Positions 1 through 8,575 are shown, counted from the stretch's first letter. The stretch is DNA of 64,000 nt from Rheinheimera sp. SA_1 (GCF_001669775.1 NZ_LXWK01000011.1:1426001-1490000), one strand, 5' to 3'. Made by a program: numbers and translations. The notes: a model not told the origin generated them from the letters alone.

Positions 1-1
1 C

Positions 2-2260
2 GCCATTATTGGCATGAGTCATCTGGCGCTGCAGACCGAACTTGATCGTAAACAGCGCAATTACATCGACAAAGTACACCGCAGCGCCATGTCATTGCTG
101 GGTATCATTAATGACATTCTGGATTTCAGCAAAATTGAAGCGGGCAAACTGGATATTGAACAGGTGGAGTTTCGCCTGGAAGATGTGCTGGAAAACATGA
201 CCGATTTAGTTGGCTTAAAAGCCGCCGAGAAACAGATTGAACTGCATTTTGCGGTCGAAGCCGACCTGCCGCCGGTGTTGCTGGGTGATCCGCTGCGGCT
301 GGGGCAAATCCTGACCAATCTTGGCAATAACGCGGTGAAATTTACCGATAAAGCCGGTGAAATTTTGTTGTCAGTCAGCGGCCAACGTCAGCCTGGTCGA
401 CAGCTGAATTCCCAGTCAAATCCGCAAATCATGTTGCATTTTTCACTGAAAGACAGCGGCATCGGTATGACACCAGCGCAACAAGCACGCTTGTTTCAAT
501 CGTTTAGTCAGGCTGACAGTTCCACCACCCGCAAATATGGCGGCACCGGACTTGGGCTCGCCATCTGCAAAACCTTAACTGAATTAATGCAGGGTCAGAT
601 TTGGGTGGAAAGTGTTGAAGGTGAAGGCAGTACTTTTCATTTTACCGTCTTGTTGGGTGAGGGCTCGCCGGATGCGCTGCCTGCGCCATTCTGGAAAACC
701 GCATCGGAAAGTTTGCGGGATCTGCGGGTGCTGGTAACAGACGATAACGCCACTGCCCGCGAAATTCTTGGCCAGTGGCTGACTGAACAAGGTTGTCTGG
801 TCACGCCAACCACTTCCGGACACGAAGCGCTGAGCATGCTGGCCAGCGCTGATGCGGCTTTAGAGCCTTATCAGCTGTGGTGTCTCGACTGGAAAATGCC
901 GCTGCTCGATGGCATCAAGACCCTGGAGCAACTGCCGCAATTACAACTGCAGCATCCGCCCAAAGTATTGATGGTCACAGCTTACAGCACTGAAGATGCC
1001 AGACTAGCCGCCGCCCATCTGACCATTGATGGTTTTTTAAGTAAACCAGTCACCCGCAGCGCGTTTTGCCAGGCGCTGTTAAATGCTACGGCTACCACGC
1101 CGGTCGAACTGGCTGAGTTATCGCAGCAGTATGCTGAAACACCAAGCACTGAAAAAAAGTTAGCCACTGCAATCCGCCAGTTACAGGGCGCCCATATTTT
1201 ACTGGCCGAAGATAATGAACTAAATCAGGAGCTTGCCATTGAGCTGCTGACCAGTAAAGGGATGCACGTGACGCTGGCGCAGGATGGTCAGCAGGCGCTG
1301 GATTTAATACAAGCGCGCCATCTGTTGCAACAAGATTTTGATGGCGTGCTGATGGATTGTCAGATGCCGGTGCTGGATGGCTACGAAGCTACCAAAGCAT
1401 TACGGGCAATGCCGCAGTTTCAGCAATTGCCGGTGCTGGCGATGACCGCCAACGTGATGGCCGCCGATATTCAAAAAGCCCGCGATAGCGGCATGACCGA
1501 CCATATCAGCAAGCCTATTCTTCCCGCTGAAATGTTTCTGACGATGGCAAAATGGATCAAAGCTGCGGCGAACACCTTAACGCAGCTTCCTGTAGAACAT
1601 GGCTCAGCTCATGACGAAACGCCAGCGTTGCAGCAGCAAGCCGCTGATTTCGCTCTTGTCTCAAGTTTACCGCATTTGACCGGTATCGATACTGCAGCCG
1701 GCCTGGTGACCACTGAACAAAACCTCAAACTGTACTTAAAATTACTGCAGCGGTTTTCGGAAAGTAACCAGAATTTCGCCGCGCAATTTGCCGCAGCCTT
1801 ACAAAGTGACGACCCCCATGCCGCCAGCCGCTGCGCCCATAGTTTACGCGGCGCTGCCGGTAATATCGGTGCCCGCGCCGTGCAAAGTGCTGCAACCACG
1901 TTGGAACAAGCCTGTAATCAACAGCTGTCGTTGACCGAACCATTGGCAGCGGTAAACCATGCATTGTTGATTGTGCTGCAATCTTTAGCAAAACTGACCA
2001 GCACCACAGCGACGCCGGCGCCACAACCGGCCGTCGATCCGGACCAGCTACGCGGTATGCTACAACAGCTGCATAACCTGATTGCCGATAACGACACCGC
2101 TGCGGTCGATATCGCCGAACAGCTGGAGCCACTGCTCGCAGGCAGCAACTGTCAGAACGCCTTAACCGAACTTTGCAAACACATTAATCAATACGATTTT
2201 GACGAAGCGGCTGCGGTGCTGATCACCTTGCAGCATCAGTTTGAACAGCAGCTGCAGTAA
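2..2260 (+). CDS. Hybrid sensor histidine kinase (5' partial)
   Basis: The gene is cut at its 5' end. The frame is open from base 2 and the first visible residues (AIIGMSHLAL) are the tail of a HisKA H-box, so the phospho-accepting His and all sensory domains lie upstream of the window. Visible order: end of HisKA (to about residue 50), HATPase (N-box around LGNNAVKFT, then DSGIGM and GGTGLGLAI), a first receiver (about 238-355, LVTDDN, CLDWKMP, SKP), a second receiver (about 395-515, LAEDNE, MDCQMP, SKP) and a C-terminal HPt (about 560-645, AHSLRGAAGN with the phospho-His). This layout fits an unorthodox BarA/ArcB-like phosphorelay. The signal sensed and the partner regulator cannot be told. 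Confidence 0.95.
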   Translation, partial: AIIGMSHLALQTELDRKQRNYIDKVHRSAMSLLGIINDILDFSKIEAGKLDIEQVEFRLEDVLENMTDLVGLKAAEKQIELHFAVEADLPPVLLGDPLRLGQILTNLGNNAVKFTDKAGEILLSVSGQRQPGRQLNSQSNPQIMLHFSLKDSGIGMTPAQQARLFQSFSQADSSTTRKYGGTGLGLAICKTLTELMQGQIWVESVEGEGSTFHFTVLLGEGSPDALPAPFWKTASESLRDLRVLVTDDNATAREILGQWLTEQGCLVTPTTSGHEALSMLASADAALEPYQLWCLDWKMPLLDGIKTLEQLPQLQLQHPPKVLMVTAYSTEDARLAAAHLTIDGFLSKPVTRSAFCQALLNATATTPVELAELSQQYAETPSTEKKLATAIRQLQGAHILLAEDNELNQELAIELLTSKGMHVTLAQDGQQALDLIQARHLLQQDFDGVLMDCQMPVLDGYEATKALRAMPQFQQLPVLAMTANVMAADIQKARDSGMTDHISKPILPAEMFLTMAKWIKAAANTLTQLPVEHGSAHDETPALQQQAADFALVSSLPHLTGIDTAAGLVTTEQNLKLYLKLLQRFSESNQNFAAQFAAALQSDDPHAASRCAHSLRGAAGNIGARAVQSAATTLEQACNQQLSLTEPLAAVNHALLIVLQSLAKLTSTTATPAPQPAVDPDQLRGMLQQLHNLIADNDTAAVDIAEQLEPLLAGSNCQNALTELCKHINQYDFDEAAAVLITLQHQFEQQLQ

Positions 2261-2289
2261 GCCCGGTGTTCAACACCGGGATTTACTGC
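2254..2289 (+). terminator. Stem-loop at end of the sensor kinase gene
   Basis: A strong inverted repeat spans the stop codon. GCAGTAA and CCCGGTG pair with CACCGGG and TTTACTGC around a small loop. There is no U-tract, so it is either a Rho-assisted or bidirectional terminator or an mRNA-stabilising hairpin. Confidence 0.5.
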
Positions 2290-2508
2290 TCTCTAGCCTG
2301 CATCGCCGGCATTAATGCAGCATTCTCAATAACGGACCAAAACCACCAAAACTGGAAAAAATCAGGTTTATATGCAATATAAACATGTCCTTCCAGCAAG
2401 TTTCGCCAGCTTATGTGCGACAACACACAGAGCGATAAAAATATAAACAGTACGCTGGAGGGACATCAGCTGTATGCTGCCTGTTCAGTCCATTAACCGA
2501 GTACTTAT

Positions 2509-3297
2509 ATGCCCCCACGATCACCTGCCAAGCCGCAGCCGAATCCCCAGCAGAATCATTTACTGGCCGCGTTGTCGCCCGACGTCCAAAGCCGGTTATT
2601 TCCGCATCTGGAGCTGGTCCATTTACCCTTGCGGGCACTGATGTACGAATCAGGCACCAGCATGAGCCATGTGTATTTTCCAACCGATTCGATTGTATCG
2701 CTGCAGTACGTGATGGAAAACGGTGCCTCCACCGCTATTCTGGTGGTCGGTAACGAAGGGTTACTCGGCATTACTTTATTTATGGGCGGCGAAAGCACCC
2801 CCAGCCGCTCGGTGGTACAAAGCGCCGGATACGCATACCGGCTACCCCGGCCGCACGTCAAAGAAGAATTTAACCGCCACGGTCAGCTGTTGCTGCTGAT
2901 GCTGCGTTATACCCAGGCCTTGATCACCCAGGTCGCGCAAACTGCCGTCTGCAACCGCCATCATTCAATTGACCAACAACTCTGCCGTTGGTTGCTACTG
3001 TCGATGGACCGTTTGTCACACAACCACTTAACCATGACTCAGGAATTTATCGGCCACATGCTCGGTGTTCGCCGCGAAGGGGTGACTCAGGCAGCGTTGA
3101 AACTACAGCAACTGGGCGTGATTTCCTATTCCCGCGGCCTGATTAAAGTCATCGACCGCGACGAGCTGGAACACTTAAGTTGTGAATGCTACGAAGTGGT
3201 GAAAAAAGAAACCGCGATCTTATTGACCTATCTACCACAACGCCAACTGATCAAAAACCCGGAAGATATTCCGGTGGTGGTGTTAAAAACCCAGTAG
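2509..3297 (+). CDS. Crp/Fnr-family transcriptional regulator, copy 1
   Basis: The protein has 262 aa, with a cNMP-binding-like beta-roll at about 25-150 and a winged helix-turn-helix at about 185-235 (MLGVRREGVTQAALKLQQLG). It lacks the Fnr-type N-terminal cysteines, so it is unlikely to be an Fe-S oxygen sensor. It is clearly paralogous to the regulator at 42341-43066. Shared blocks include FPTDSIVSL, GNEGL, CNRHHSIDQQLCR and ELEHLSCECYE. It stands alone between the sensor kinase and an IS1182 element, so its targets are unknown. Confidence 0.9.
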   Translation: MPPRSPAKPQPNPQQNHLLAALSPDVQSRLFPHLELVHLPLRALMYESGTSMSHVYFPTDSIVSLQYVMENGASTAILVVGNEGLLGITLFMGGESTPSRSVVQSAGYAYRLPRPHVKEEFNRHGQLLLLMLRYTQALITQVAQTAVCNRHHSIDQQLCRWLLLSMDRLSHNHLTMTQEFIGHMLGVRREGVTQAALKLQQLGVISYSRGLIKVIDRDELEHLSCECYEVVKKETAILLTYLPQRQLIKNPEDIPVVVLKTQ

Positions 3298-3362
3298 GTG
3301 TTGGCGTGAGTTTGTTGCTCTCGATTTGGCGCTCACGAAAAACCAATTTCTGCTTAGCCTTG

Positions 3363-5125
3363 AGGCTGTGTGAAAACTGCTGATCACCTTTTGGTCTAAA
3401 TACCTGGTTTTTATGATCAATCAGTCTGGATATGCTTCAGCTTGCTTGGTTTGTAGATACTAAAATTATCAGCATACGAATTAAAATAGTGTGCGCTAAA
3501 AATGACCGAACACATTAAAGGCCAGGACAGATACCAAGTGACGCTGCTGCCAGAAGCACTGGATGATTTTGTCAGCGAAGATAATCCAGTCAGAGTCATC
3601 GACGTCTTTGTGAATAGCCTGCAGCTCAAAACGCTCGGCTTTGAAGGTGTCGATGCAAAACAGACTGGGCGCCCAGGTTACCATCCGGCAACGATGCTCA
3701 AGCTTTACATCTATGGTTACCTAAACCGCATTCAATCGTCACGCCGACTGGAAAAAGAATCTCATCGTAATGTGGAGCTGATGTGGCTTCTCGAGCGCCT
3801 GACTCCTGATTTCAAAACCATCGCTGACTTCAGAAAGAACAACAGCAAAGGCATTAAAAATGCCTGTCGCACTTTTATCGAGTTATGCCGACAAATGCAT
3901 ATGTTTACCGATGTCGTTGTCGCCATCGATGGCAGTAAATTCAAGGCAGTCAACGGTAAACCGAACAACTTCACGCTACAAAAAGCAAAAGACCATATCG
4001 AACGTATCGAGCAGAACATTCACAAGTATCTGTGCCAGCTTGATGAGGCAGACAAAAACCATCAATCCGATGCCAACACCGAGCTGATGGCTACCAAATT
4101 GGCATGGCTGAAGCAAAGACTTGGTGAGTTACAAAAAATACAAAGCACGTTGGAGCAGTTGCCGGATAAGCAATTATCGCTGACAGATCCGGATGCTCGG
4201 TTGATGAAAACGCACCATATGAATCGGCAGGTTTGCTACAACGTGCAGGCAGCTGTTGATACGAAGCACCACCTGATAGTGGCGCATGAAGTGACGAACA
4301 CCACTGATCGTGGCCAACTATTGGCAGTCACAAAATTAACCCAAGAAGCAGTTGGTCAGAAGAATATGACGGTTCTAGCCGACAAGGGTTATTACAGCCG
4401 TAAAGATATCAAAGCCATACAAGATGAAGGCGTGACAGCTATGATCCCAAAAGGCGATACATCGGGTGCTGACGGCAAAGGCTTGTTTAACCGCTCAGCC
4501 TTCAAATATGATCGCGAGCAGGATATATACATCTGCCCGACAGGACAGGAATTACAAAACCGTTTCACCGTGATGGAGGACGGCTTAGAGCAAGATATGT
4601 ACTTTAACAATATCGCATGCAGCAATTGTTCAAGCCGGGCAAAATGCACCACAGCAAAACGTGGTCCCAGAAAAATCCGCCGATGGGTACATGAAGATGA
4701 AATGGAGGATATGCAGGAACGTCTTGATGCAGACCCAGAGACGATAGTCCTTCGCCGACAAACGGTCGAGCATCCGTTCGGCACTATCAAAATGTGGATG
4801 GGGGCAACTCACTTCCTGACACGTCGATTTAAAAACGTCAGTACAGAAATGAGCTTGCATGTTCTGGCTTACAACCTGAAACGAATGCTGTCTATCTGGG
4901 GCGTTGAATCACTGTCTTTGAAAATGAGACAGCTAACCAGCTAACACAGCTGCTTCATTATTATTTTATTCACCTTATAGCGTGTTTATAGAACGATTTA
5001 GTGCCCTTACCAAAATTGTACCAGCTATTACTCATAAAATTCTTAACGCACCTGAAGCGCATAGAGCAGTTATTGGACCGAGAATAAAGGCTCAATTATC
5101 TTAAATGTGAGTTTTTACACAGCCT
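3363..5125 (+). mobile_element. IS1182-family insertion sequence
   Basis: The element is about 1.76 kb and carries one transposase gene. Its ends are imperfect inverted repeats: AGGCTGTGTGAAAACT on the left (from 3363) and, on the minus strand, AGGCTGTGTAAAAACT on the right (to 5125). The flanks are GCCTTG on the left and GCCTTA on the right, a possible short target duplication that is not perfect. It is inserted between the Crp gene and the distal end of an integron-like cassette. The copy looks intact and potentially active. Confidence 0.85.
3502..4944 (+). CDS. IS1182-family transposase
   Basis: This 480-aa DDE transposase has an N-terminal DUF772-type domain (about 17-95, GRPGYHPATMLKLYIYGY). 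The catalytic core includes VVAIDGSKFKA, TVLADKGYYSR and a terminal glutamate region (VEHPFGTIKMWMG). A cysteine cluster around 372-383 (CSNCSSRAKC) is usual for the family. The length is normal and there is no frameshift. It lies entirely within the inverted repeats at 3363 and 5125. Confidence 0.95.
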   Translation: MTEHIKGQDRYQVTLLPEALDDFVSEDNPVRVIDVFVNSLQLKTLGFEGVDAKQTGRPGYHPATMLKLYIYGYLNRIQSSRRLEKESHRNVELMWLLERLTPDFKTIADFRKNNSKGIKNACRTFIELCRQMHMFTDVVVAIDGSKFKAVNGKPNNFTLQKAKDHIERIEQNIHKYLCQLDEADKNHQSDANTELMATKLAWLKQRLGELQKIQSTLEQLPDKQLSLTDPDARLMKTHHMNRQVCYNVQAAVDTKHHLIVAHEVTNTTDRGQLLAVTKLTQEAVGQKNMTVLADKGYYSRKDIKAIQDEGVTAMIPKGDTSGADGKGLFNRSAFKYDREQDIYICPTGQELQNRFTVMEDGLEQDMYFNNIACSNCSSRAKCTTAKRGPRKIRRWVHEDEMEDMQERLDADPETIVLRRQTVEHPFGTIKMWMGATHFLTRRFKNVSTEMSLHVLAYNLKRMLSIWGVESLSLKMRQLTS

Positions 5126-5222
5126 GCCTTATTTGCAGACGTTCGTTTTTTTCGAGAGCACGGCATGCAATAACACTTCTTATTAGGTGGCCGAATTCAG
5201 TGTGCCATTACAGTATGCGGTT

Positions 5223-5229
5223 GTTAGGT
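5223..5229 (-). other. R''-like half of cassette 1 attC
   Basis: The minus-strand heptamer is ACCTAAC, with the TAA serving as the stop codon of the HNH gene. It is followed by AACCGCATAC and an imperfect inverted repeat extending to about 5160 (GTAATGGCACACT against AGTGTTATTGCATG). No matching R' box is seen, so only half of an attC can be supported. Confidence 0.4.
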
Positions 5230-6771
5230 TTCATACTTAACTTCGCATTTAAAGTTAGACTGTGGCAGCCATTCAACTTTTACAATGTCGTTTTCCTTCA
5301 ATGTAGCTATTTCAGCATGAATTTTAGGAAGAACGTAATCTAAAGCGATTATCTTTGGGGGTAGAGTAAACTGCTTTCCAAAGATTAATATATCTTCTCC
5401 TTCGCTCTGAACCATCTTCATACTTATGGCTTGGTCAATTTTAGACAACTCATTAATATTTAAACAGTTCTGGCCCACTATGAGTTCGCACGTTGCATTG
5501 CTGGTGATCGCCCCCTCCTCATACACTTGCTTCCCGTTTAAAACGTCTGAAACATCACATATTTGTCTAAACTCGTCTGAGGTGTACGAAACATCTGAGA
5601 CAAATCGTATATCCCAATTAAATGAATCAGAAACTACCTTGCTGTAATTTATATAGTGTAGAAAGCTAACAGTATCTAAGACATAATCCCACTTGCTAAC
5701 AGTCATTCCTTTACTTAACAACACCCTTATTCCATTAATTTCCAGTGATGTAAATAACACCCAGCCTTCGGACATCTTTTTATATAAGGAGTATAGCTTT
5801 TCGTAATAGGGCAAGAACATTATGCTAGCACCATCCCATTGTTCAAAACAAAGGGACATGCTGATGTTTGCTTTGTCATCCTTTTCATCCAGTGACTTTT
5901 GATAACTAAAGCTAAATAGCTTATTACACGAATCCCCTTCAAACGTAAACGATTTCACACCGAATGAAATAACACCTTTGATATCATCAAATGATTCTAT
6001 GACGTTAGTTTCATCTTGAACTAGCCACAGCTTTTGAGTTGCTTCCATCTTACGTGATGAAATACTGAATACACCCTTAGTTGTTCCAAAAATTTCCTCT
6101 AGCAACTTTGAACCTTCGATGGTAATTGCGTCGGAATCAATTTCAAGGTCTTTTCCATGTTCGAATAGCTGCTGATATTTTTCTATATATTGCTTTGCAT
6201 GTTCACTGCTAATTTTCATTGAGCATTGGACATTTTCTTTAGCATAGATTCCGATTGATGTTTTACCGTTATCATGTGATGTTTTTACTAAAAATCGCGG
6301 ATCTAGCATTTCCAGAGATTTTTCGGAAGCTTTGTGTACATTTGATATAGCAGTGGAAATATAACTTTTTGGAAACCCAGTCAATGCCGCTGAAACAGAG
6401 TTAATTGCATCGTCATTGCTAGGTAGTTTTCTACCCAATTCGATTCGTGCAATATCTTCTGCCTTTATCTTCCATTCATTTAGCAAAGCGGTAGAGTATC
6501 TATCTTCATCTCTATCAATATCTATTGAACAATTAGCACATAGCCAAATGGCATTTTCAATGGATTTTCTTTTTTCTTGAGACATAGTGGGAGCGTATCT
6601 AGGACCACCAGGGGAAGCAGCAGTTATATGCGCTGCCACTCCTATATTATTTACTTTCTCCTCGCCTGATGGTGCGGACGTTGGAACACGACAATCAGGA
6701 TTAGAGCACCTATGTGCAACTCTAGCCTTGAGCTTTTCTATCAAAGGCCTTGTAAAATCATCACGAGCCAA
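5224..6771 (-). CDS. HNH-endonuclease-domain protein, candidate defence effector
   Basis: The protein has 515 aa. The N-terminal 110 residues form an HNH domain of the type used as effectors in CBASS/Cap5-like and other anti-phage proteins: zinc-type cysteines (CSNPDC), then GVAAHITAASPGGPRY, then NAIWLCANCSIDID, then EWKIKAE. The remaining 400 residues have no motif I recognise and no membrane segment; they could be the sensor. The start is a TTG preceded by GGAG at 8-nt spacing. The gene fills one integron-like cassette, its stop codon lies in the R'' box, and its AT-rich codon use differs from the host. Defence is an inference from the domain and the context. A restriction-type or cassette-borne nuclease of other use is possible. 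Confidence 0.75.
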   Translation of the reverse strand: MARDDFTRPLIEKLKARVAHRCSNPDCRVPTSAPSGEEKVNNIGVAAHITAASPGGPRYAPTMSQEKRKSIENAIWLCANCSIDIDRDEDRYSTALLNEWKIKAEDIARIELGRKLPSNDDAINSVSAALTGFPKSYISTAISNVHKASEKSLEMLDPRFLVKTSHDNGKTSIGIYAKENVQCSMKISSEHAKQYIEKYQQLFEHGKDLEIDSDAITIEGSKLLEEIFGTTKGVFSISSRKMEATQKLWLVQDETNVIESFDDIKGVISFGVKSFTFEGDSCNKLFSFSYQKSLDEKDDKANISMSLCFEQWDGASIMFLPYYEKLYSLYKKMSEGWVLFTSLEINGIRVLLSKGMTVSKWDYVLDTVSFLHYINYSKVVSDSFNWDIRFVSDVSYTSDEFRQICDVSDVLNGKQVYEEGAITSNATCELIVGQNCLNINELSKIDQAISMKMVQSEGEDILIFGKQFTLPPKIIALDYVLPKIHAEIATLKENDIVKVEWLPQSNFKCEVKYET

Positions 6772-6790
6772 GTTGTCTCTCCATTTTAAA

Positions 6791-6854
6791 TCCTAACGTT
6801 CCGGTTCAGCGGCGGGCCGCGCAGCGGTCCGTCCGCGGCAACCGGTTGTTCGGC
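6791..6854 (-). other. attC recombination site
   Basis: This 64-bp imperfect palindrome lies directly after the stop codon of the 6872-7816 gene. On the minus strand the left arm is GCCGAAC-AACCGGTTG and the right arm is AACCGGAACGTTAGGA. Folding pairs CCGGTT with AACCGG and the GC-rich inner stems, leaving one unpaired G (the GGTTGC arm against GGTTC), the classic extrahelical base of attC. R' is GTTAGGA (6791-6797) and R'' is GCCGAAC (6848-6854). Confidence 0.8.
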
Positions 6855-7854
6855 AATCATTTGATACGCGATTATTCATACACAATGTCGTATCGGACTA
6901 AGCGACGATCATCTGGCCCGAGGTATGCGATCTTCGCTGAAGCCCAGTCATACATTGACGTGGATTCGATCGGGTACTCCTGCTGACCGCCACTGATGCT
7001 TCCGCCAAGCGAGTGGTAGTCCACGACGCCCTTCATCGGAACCACGAGGCGAGCTTCAAAGTTGTACCCCGGCACCAGACTGTTGTCGATAATTGCCGCA
7101 ATCTTCACGCTCTTGTCGAATGCAACGGCTAGCACGGTCAGACCCACTTGCACAAGGAACTCGCGAGAATAGAAAGCCCGCTCGCCAGACTGGGCGACAA
7201 CGCGAACTCGATTTGATTGACCAAAGCGACGCTCACTCAAGATAGAAGTGTAGTCGTCATGCTTAAGCGAGACATCGCCAGCGTCCGAACGTGTGAGGAG
7301 ACCACGCGTTCGTTGCCCGGTGTCGAGGTTTTCCAAATACACCACGATGTCAGACGCGCGGCCGTCCGCTTGCCACGTTACACGCAACGCGTCGAGATCA
7401 ACGAGTAGCCCTCCCGAGGTAGACTCCGAGCTCAAGACCTGAAGATTCGACAGAGAAGTTGGGGCTGGGCGATTCACTTGATACACGAAAAGTGCAACGC
7501 CGACCAAGAACAGGAGTGCGCAGATTATGTAGACAACGAGGGACTTGACAAACTGCTGACGCAGAGCTTGGCCAAGGAGGACGAAGTCCTGATTGCCGAC
7601 CTCACGCTGCAGTGTCTGGTTCCTTTGAAGCAATCCGTAGAGTTGCGTCGATGTCAACTTGCTCTTGGTTGCGAAGCCCTCCGGGTGCTGGGCGCGAAGC
7701 TTCTCGACGATTCTGAGAGTCTCCGGGTCACCTTTCCCGGACGACCGCAGGAGAAGGTAGACCACGAAGCCCAGAATGCCGAGTATTGCGGGGAGGGCTG
7801 CTAGGAATTCGTACATGTCCAGTACCTCAGAGCACTATTGTCCTGTCTGCCGAA
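6797..7854 (-). mobile_element. Integron-type gene cassette 2
   Basis: On the minus strand this 1058-bp unit begins with TTCGGC (7854 downward) after a crossover G at 7855 and ends at the G (6797) before TTAGGA. Its attC R'' (GCCGAAC, 6848-6854) is the exact complement of the cassette's own first bases GTTCGGC. That is what a circular cassette intermediate requires, because R' and R'' of one cassette pair. It encodes one gene in the usual orientation. Confidence 0.75.
6872..7816 (-). CDS. Cassette-encoded membrane protein of unknown function
   Basis: The protein has 314 aa. A first hydrophobic segment at about 5-24 (FLAALPAILGILGFVVYLLL) and a second at about 93-113 bracket a charged loop. 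About 200 residues after the second segment form a beta-rich domain with no cysteines, probably periplasmic or extracytoplasmic. I recognise no family. The ATG has GAGG 8 nt upstream. It is the only gene in its cassette, and attC follows its stop within 20 bp. Composition is closer to the host than cassette 1, so the two cassettes probably have different origins. Confidence 0.8.
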   Translation of the reverse strand: MYEFLAALPAILGILGFVVYLLLRSSGKGDPETLRIVEKLRAQHPEGFATKSKLTSTQLYGLLQRNQTLQREVGNQDFVLLGQALRQQFVKSLVVYIICALLFLVGVALFVYQVNRPAPTSLSNLQVLSSESTSGGLLVDLDALRVTWQADGRASDIVVYLENLDTGQRTRGLLTRSDAGDVSLKHDDYTSILSERRFGQSNRVRVVAQSGERAFYSREFLVQVGLTVLAVAFDKSVKIAAIIDNSLVPGYNFEARLVVPMKGVVDYHSLGGSISGGQQEYPIESTSMYDWASAKIAYLGPDDRRLVRYDIVYE

Positions 7855-7855
7855 C
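7849..7855 (-). other. R' box at the 5' boundary of cassette 2
   Basis: GTTCGGC on the minus strand marks the upstream crossover (G at 7855, TT at 7854-7853). It complements the cassette's R'' at 6848-6854. Upstream there is no recognisable attC arm, so this junction could be an attI-like site or a truncated attC. Confidence 0.5.
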
Positions 7856-7947
7856 AATTTCATCAAAAGGAAAAACCACGTTTTAAAGCGGGGTTAACCC
7901 TTTTATTTTTTAATATACTGCAAAGTTAACGTAAAAAGGCATTAATC

Positions 7948-8304
7948 TCAAACTGTCGCCATTGGCTTTAGGCGAAACAGGTGCTGGTGTTCGAGCATAA
8001 ATTCGAATCGGTTTACTTTTGATTCTTCGCGAAGTAGGTCAGCCGCCTTTTTTAGGATGGCTAAATCCTCGGCCTGGTCGGCTAACTGGCGTTTTAGCTT
8101 GGCAACTTCAGCAGCAAGCTCGGCTTCACGTTGGCTGGTTGTAGATTTCTTTTCAATGGCAGAGCGCTAGTTATAAAGTTGTGGTTCGTAGATTTTGAGC
8201 TGCCTGGCCGCTTCAGCAACACCGACACGTTCGGCTAGTTTCAGGGTTTCAGCTTTAAATTCAGCAGTGTGAGTCTTGCTGGTCTTTTTGGTTGTCATAT
8301 TCAT
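7948..8304 (-). pseudogene. IS3-family OrfA remnant
   Basis: The minus-strand frame begins MNMTTKKTSKTHTAEFKAE and continues with LKLAERVGVAEAARQLKIYEPQLYN, a typical IS3-family helix-turn-helix OrfA. An in-frame TAG then stands where the family has Trp (NWRSA). The frame continues with a leucine-zipper stretch (KLKRQLADQAEDLAILKKAA), then OrfB-like FMLEHQHLFRLKP, and stops at 7948. The rest of OrfB is missing, so this is a dead fragment. Confidence 0.8.
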
Positions 8305-8330
8305 CTCGTTAAGTCATTTTACTCACTTAG

Positions 8331-8360
8331 CGTGGTGTCCAAAAGTATTGGATCAGGTCA
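8331..8360 (-). repeat. Terminal inverted-repeat end of the IS3 remnant
   Basis: On the minus strand the sequence starts TGACCTGATCCAATACTTTT and continues GGACACCACG, an IS3-type left end about 30 bp ahead of the OrfA start. The other end of the element is not found, so a deletion removed it. No gene is visible in 8361-8575. Confidence 0.6.
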
Positions 8361-8575
8361 CATAGAGTTAAAGTCCAAAAACCGATGACATCTTGGAACG
8401 CAATATGAATATTCCTCGCATTATTAACCTTTGTTGGCAATGCGCTGTTGTCTCTGAATATTCAAGAGGTACAGTTAATTTGATTTCCTGAAATTTCCGC
8501 TTTCAGTGAAAAGCAACAATTCAACAAAGCCAGCGTTTAGGCCAATTACGCGCGTCTACCCGCTACAACGCCAAG

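Larger units (their letters stand above)
5126..6796 (-). mobile_element. Integron-type gene cassette 1 (distal end uncertain)
   Basis: On the minus strand the cassette starts at the TTAGGA that follows the crossover G of the upstream attC (6796) and contains a single gene. Its own R''-like heptamer ACCTAAC (5223-5229) overlaps the stop codon and is complementary to GTTAGG at the cassette start, as expected for one cassette. A canonical right end (GTTRRRY) is missing between 5223 and the IS at 5125, so the attC is degenerate or was cut by the IS insertion. The base composition is visibly AT-richer than the surroundings. Confidence 0.6.

Noticed and set aside
2411-2683. 90-aa minus-strand frame opposite the first Crp gene
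   Set aside because: It overlaps the regulator's start and has no ribosome site; it is an antisense shadow.
8515-8542. AACAATTCA followed by GTTTAGGC, resembling the arms of an attC
   Set aside because: The inner complementary arms are absent and the R' spacing is wrong.
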